This document shows positions 5,471-5,694 of a DNA stretch of 5,694 nucleotides, piece after piece. A program made the position numbers and the translations under genes. This DNA is from Coleofasciculus sp. S288 (GTDB taxonomy: Bacteria; Cyanobacteriota; Cyanobacteriia; Cyanobacteriales; Coleofasciculaceae): positions 1-5,694 of the forward strand of contig JAIUYC010000336.1 in the NCBI GenBank assembly GCA_020216575.1. The letters are read 5' to 3'. The notes under the pieces were generated by a model that made no database searches, was not told the origin of the DNA, and was given only the letters and a program-made list of their open reading frames with translations. Position 1 is the first letter of the stretch. Each line of letters starts with the position of its first letter.

Positions 5471-5555
5471 AGGCAACCGGATAACATTATTGGGCAAAAA
5501 ATGCCAAAATATCCATGCTCGTTCTATTAACCATTATCCCTGGATGGATCTAATA

Positions 5556-5614
5556 TGGCGAAGGCGATGCTTACTGTGAGGCGAGACTATGCGCTACGTC
5601 AATGCTACGCAAAC
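5556..5614 (-). repeat. REP-like dispersed repeat fragment
   Basis: The patch contains GGCGAAGGCGATGC, then GACTATGCGCTACG and ATGCTACGCAAAC. These phrases resemble, from memory, GC-rich short repeats scattered through intergenic DNA of filamentous cyanobacteria. The last 13 nt recur inverted at 137-149. Boundaries are approximate. Confidence 0.45.
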
Positions 5615-5694
5615 AGCAACGGCTCTTCTTGGAGAATGCCTGAGTTCAAAAGCGTTCAGCGATCGCGTACAAGCGTTTTCAGTGTATCAGTAGC

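Larger units (their letters stand above)
5404..5694. other. Non-coding region upstream of tyrS
   Basis: No frame on either strand gives a believable gene. Reading leftward toward tyrS, it holds a HIP1 octamer (5659-5666), a GC-rich REP-like patch (about 5556-5614), an AT-rich patch (about 5480-5545) with an imperfect hairpin TTGGGCA-AAAA-TGCCAA, and a stem-loop at 5449-5470. The tyrS promoter should lie in the AT-rich patch. GATAAT (minus strand, about 5532-5537) is a possible -10, but no matching -35 is seen, so I do not call one. Confidence 0.6.

Noticed and set aside
5404..5694. T-box or other riboswitch controlling tyrS
   Set aside because: No T-box sequence or antiterminator/terminator pair is visible, and T-boxes are not typical of cyanobacteria.

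Overview
The window looks like chromosomal DNA from a cyanobacterium, probably filamentous (Oscillatoriales or Microcoleus-like; the genus is a guess). The HIP1 octamer GCGATCGC occurs nine times by eye in 5.7 kb (starting at 488, 568, 1637, 2509, 3911, 4118, 4246, 4501 and 5659), where chance predicts about 0.1. The protein set and the abundance of short dispersed repeats agree with this.

Left part (1-1424), a decayed region. A small zinc-ribbon gene lies on the minus strand (216-404). Two truncated response-regulator receiver-domain remnants follow on the plus strand (506-733 and about 1158-1424). They come from different REC domains. Between them are a probable dispersed repeat that begins where the first REC breaks off, and a tandem array of an 84-bp unit (847-about 1190) whose two inner copies differ at one base. 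The second remnant has lost the conserved Thr and Lys of receiver domains. It ends tail-to-tail with the next gene, their stop codons sharing bases.

Right part (1421-5403), a conserved minus-strand housekeeping block. In transcription order it is tyrS (tyrosyl-tRNA synthetase), pyrF (OMP decarboxylase), an exported protein of unknown function, a 56-residue single-pass membrane protein, and a PanE/ApbA-family ketopantoate reductase. From pyrF onward the genes overlap by 8 nt or lie 45 and 10 nt apart, so they are probably one operon. They link translation, pyrimidine synthesis and perhaps pantothenate/CoA synthesis, but no shared pathway is evident. The 177-nt tyrS-pyrF gap holds a 63-bp MITE-like inverted-repeat element and four perfect GGGGTCA heptamers abutting the pyrF start.

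Far right (5404-5694), the tyrS leader and upstream region: a stem-loop, a REP-like GC-rich stretch and a HIP1 site, with no gene I can support.

I find no convincing new multi-gene system. The most unusual signals are the G4-capable heptamer array at the pyrF start, the 84-bp (28-codon) tandem repeat between dead receiver domains, and the small-membrane-protein/reductase pair.
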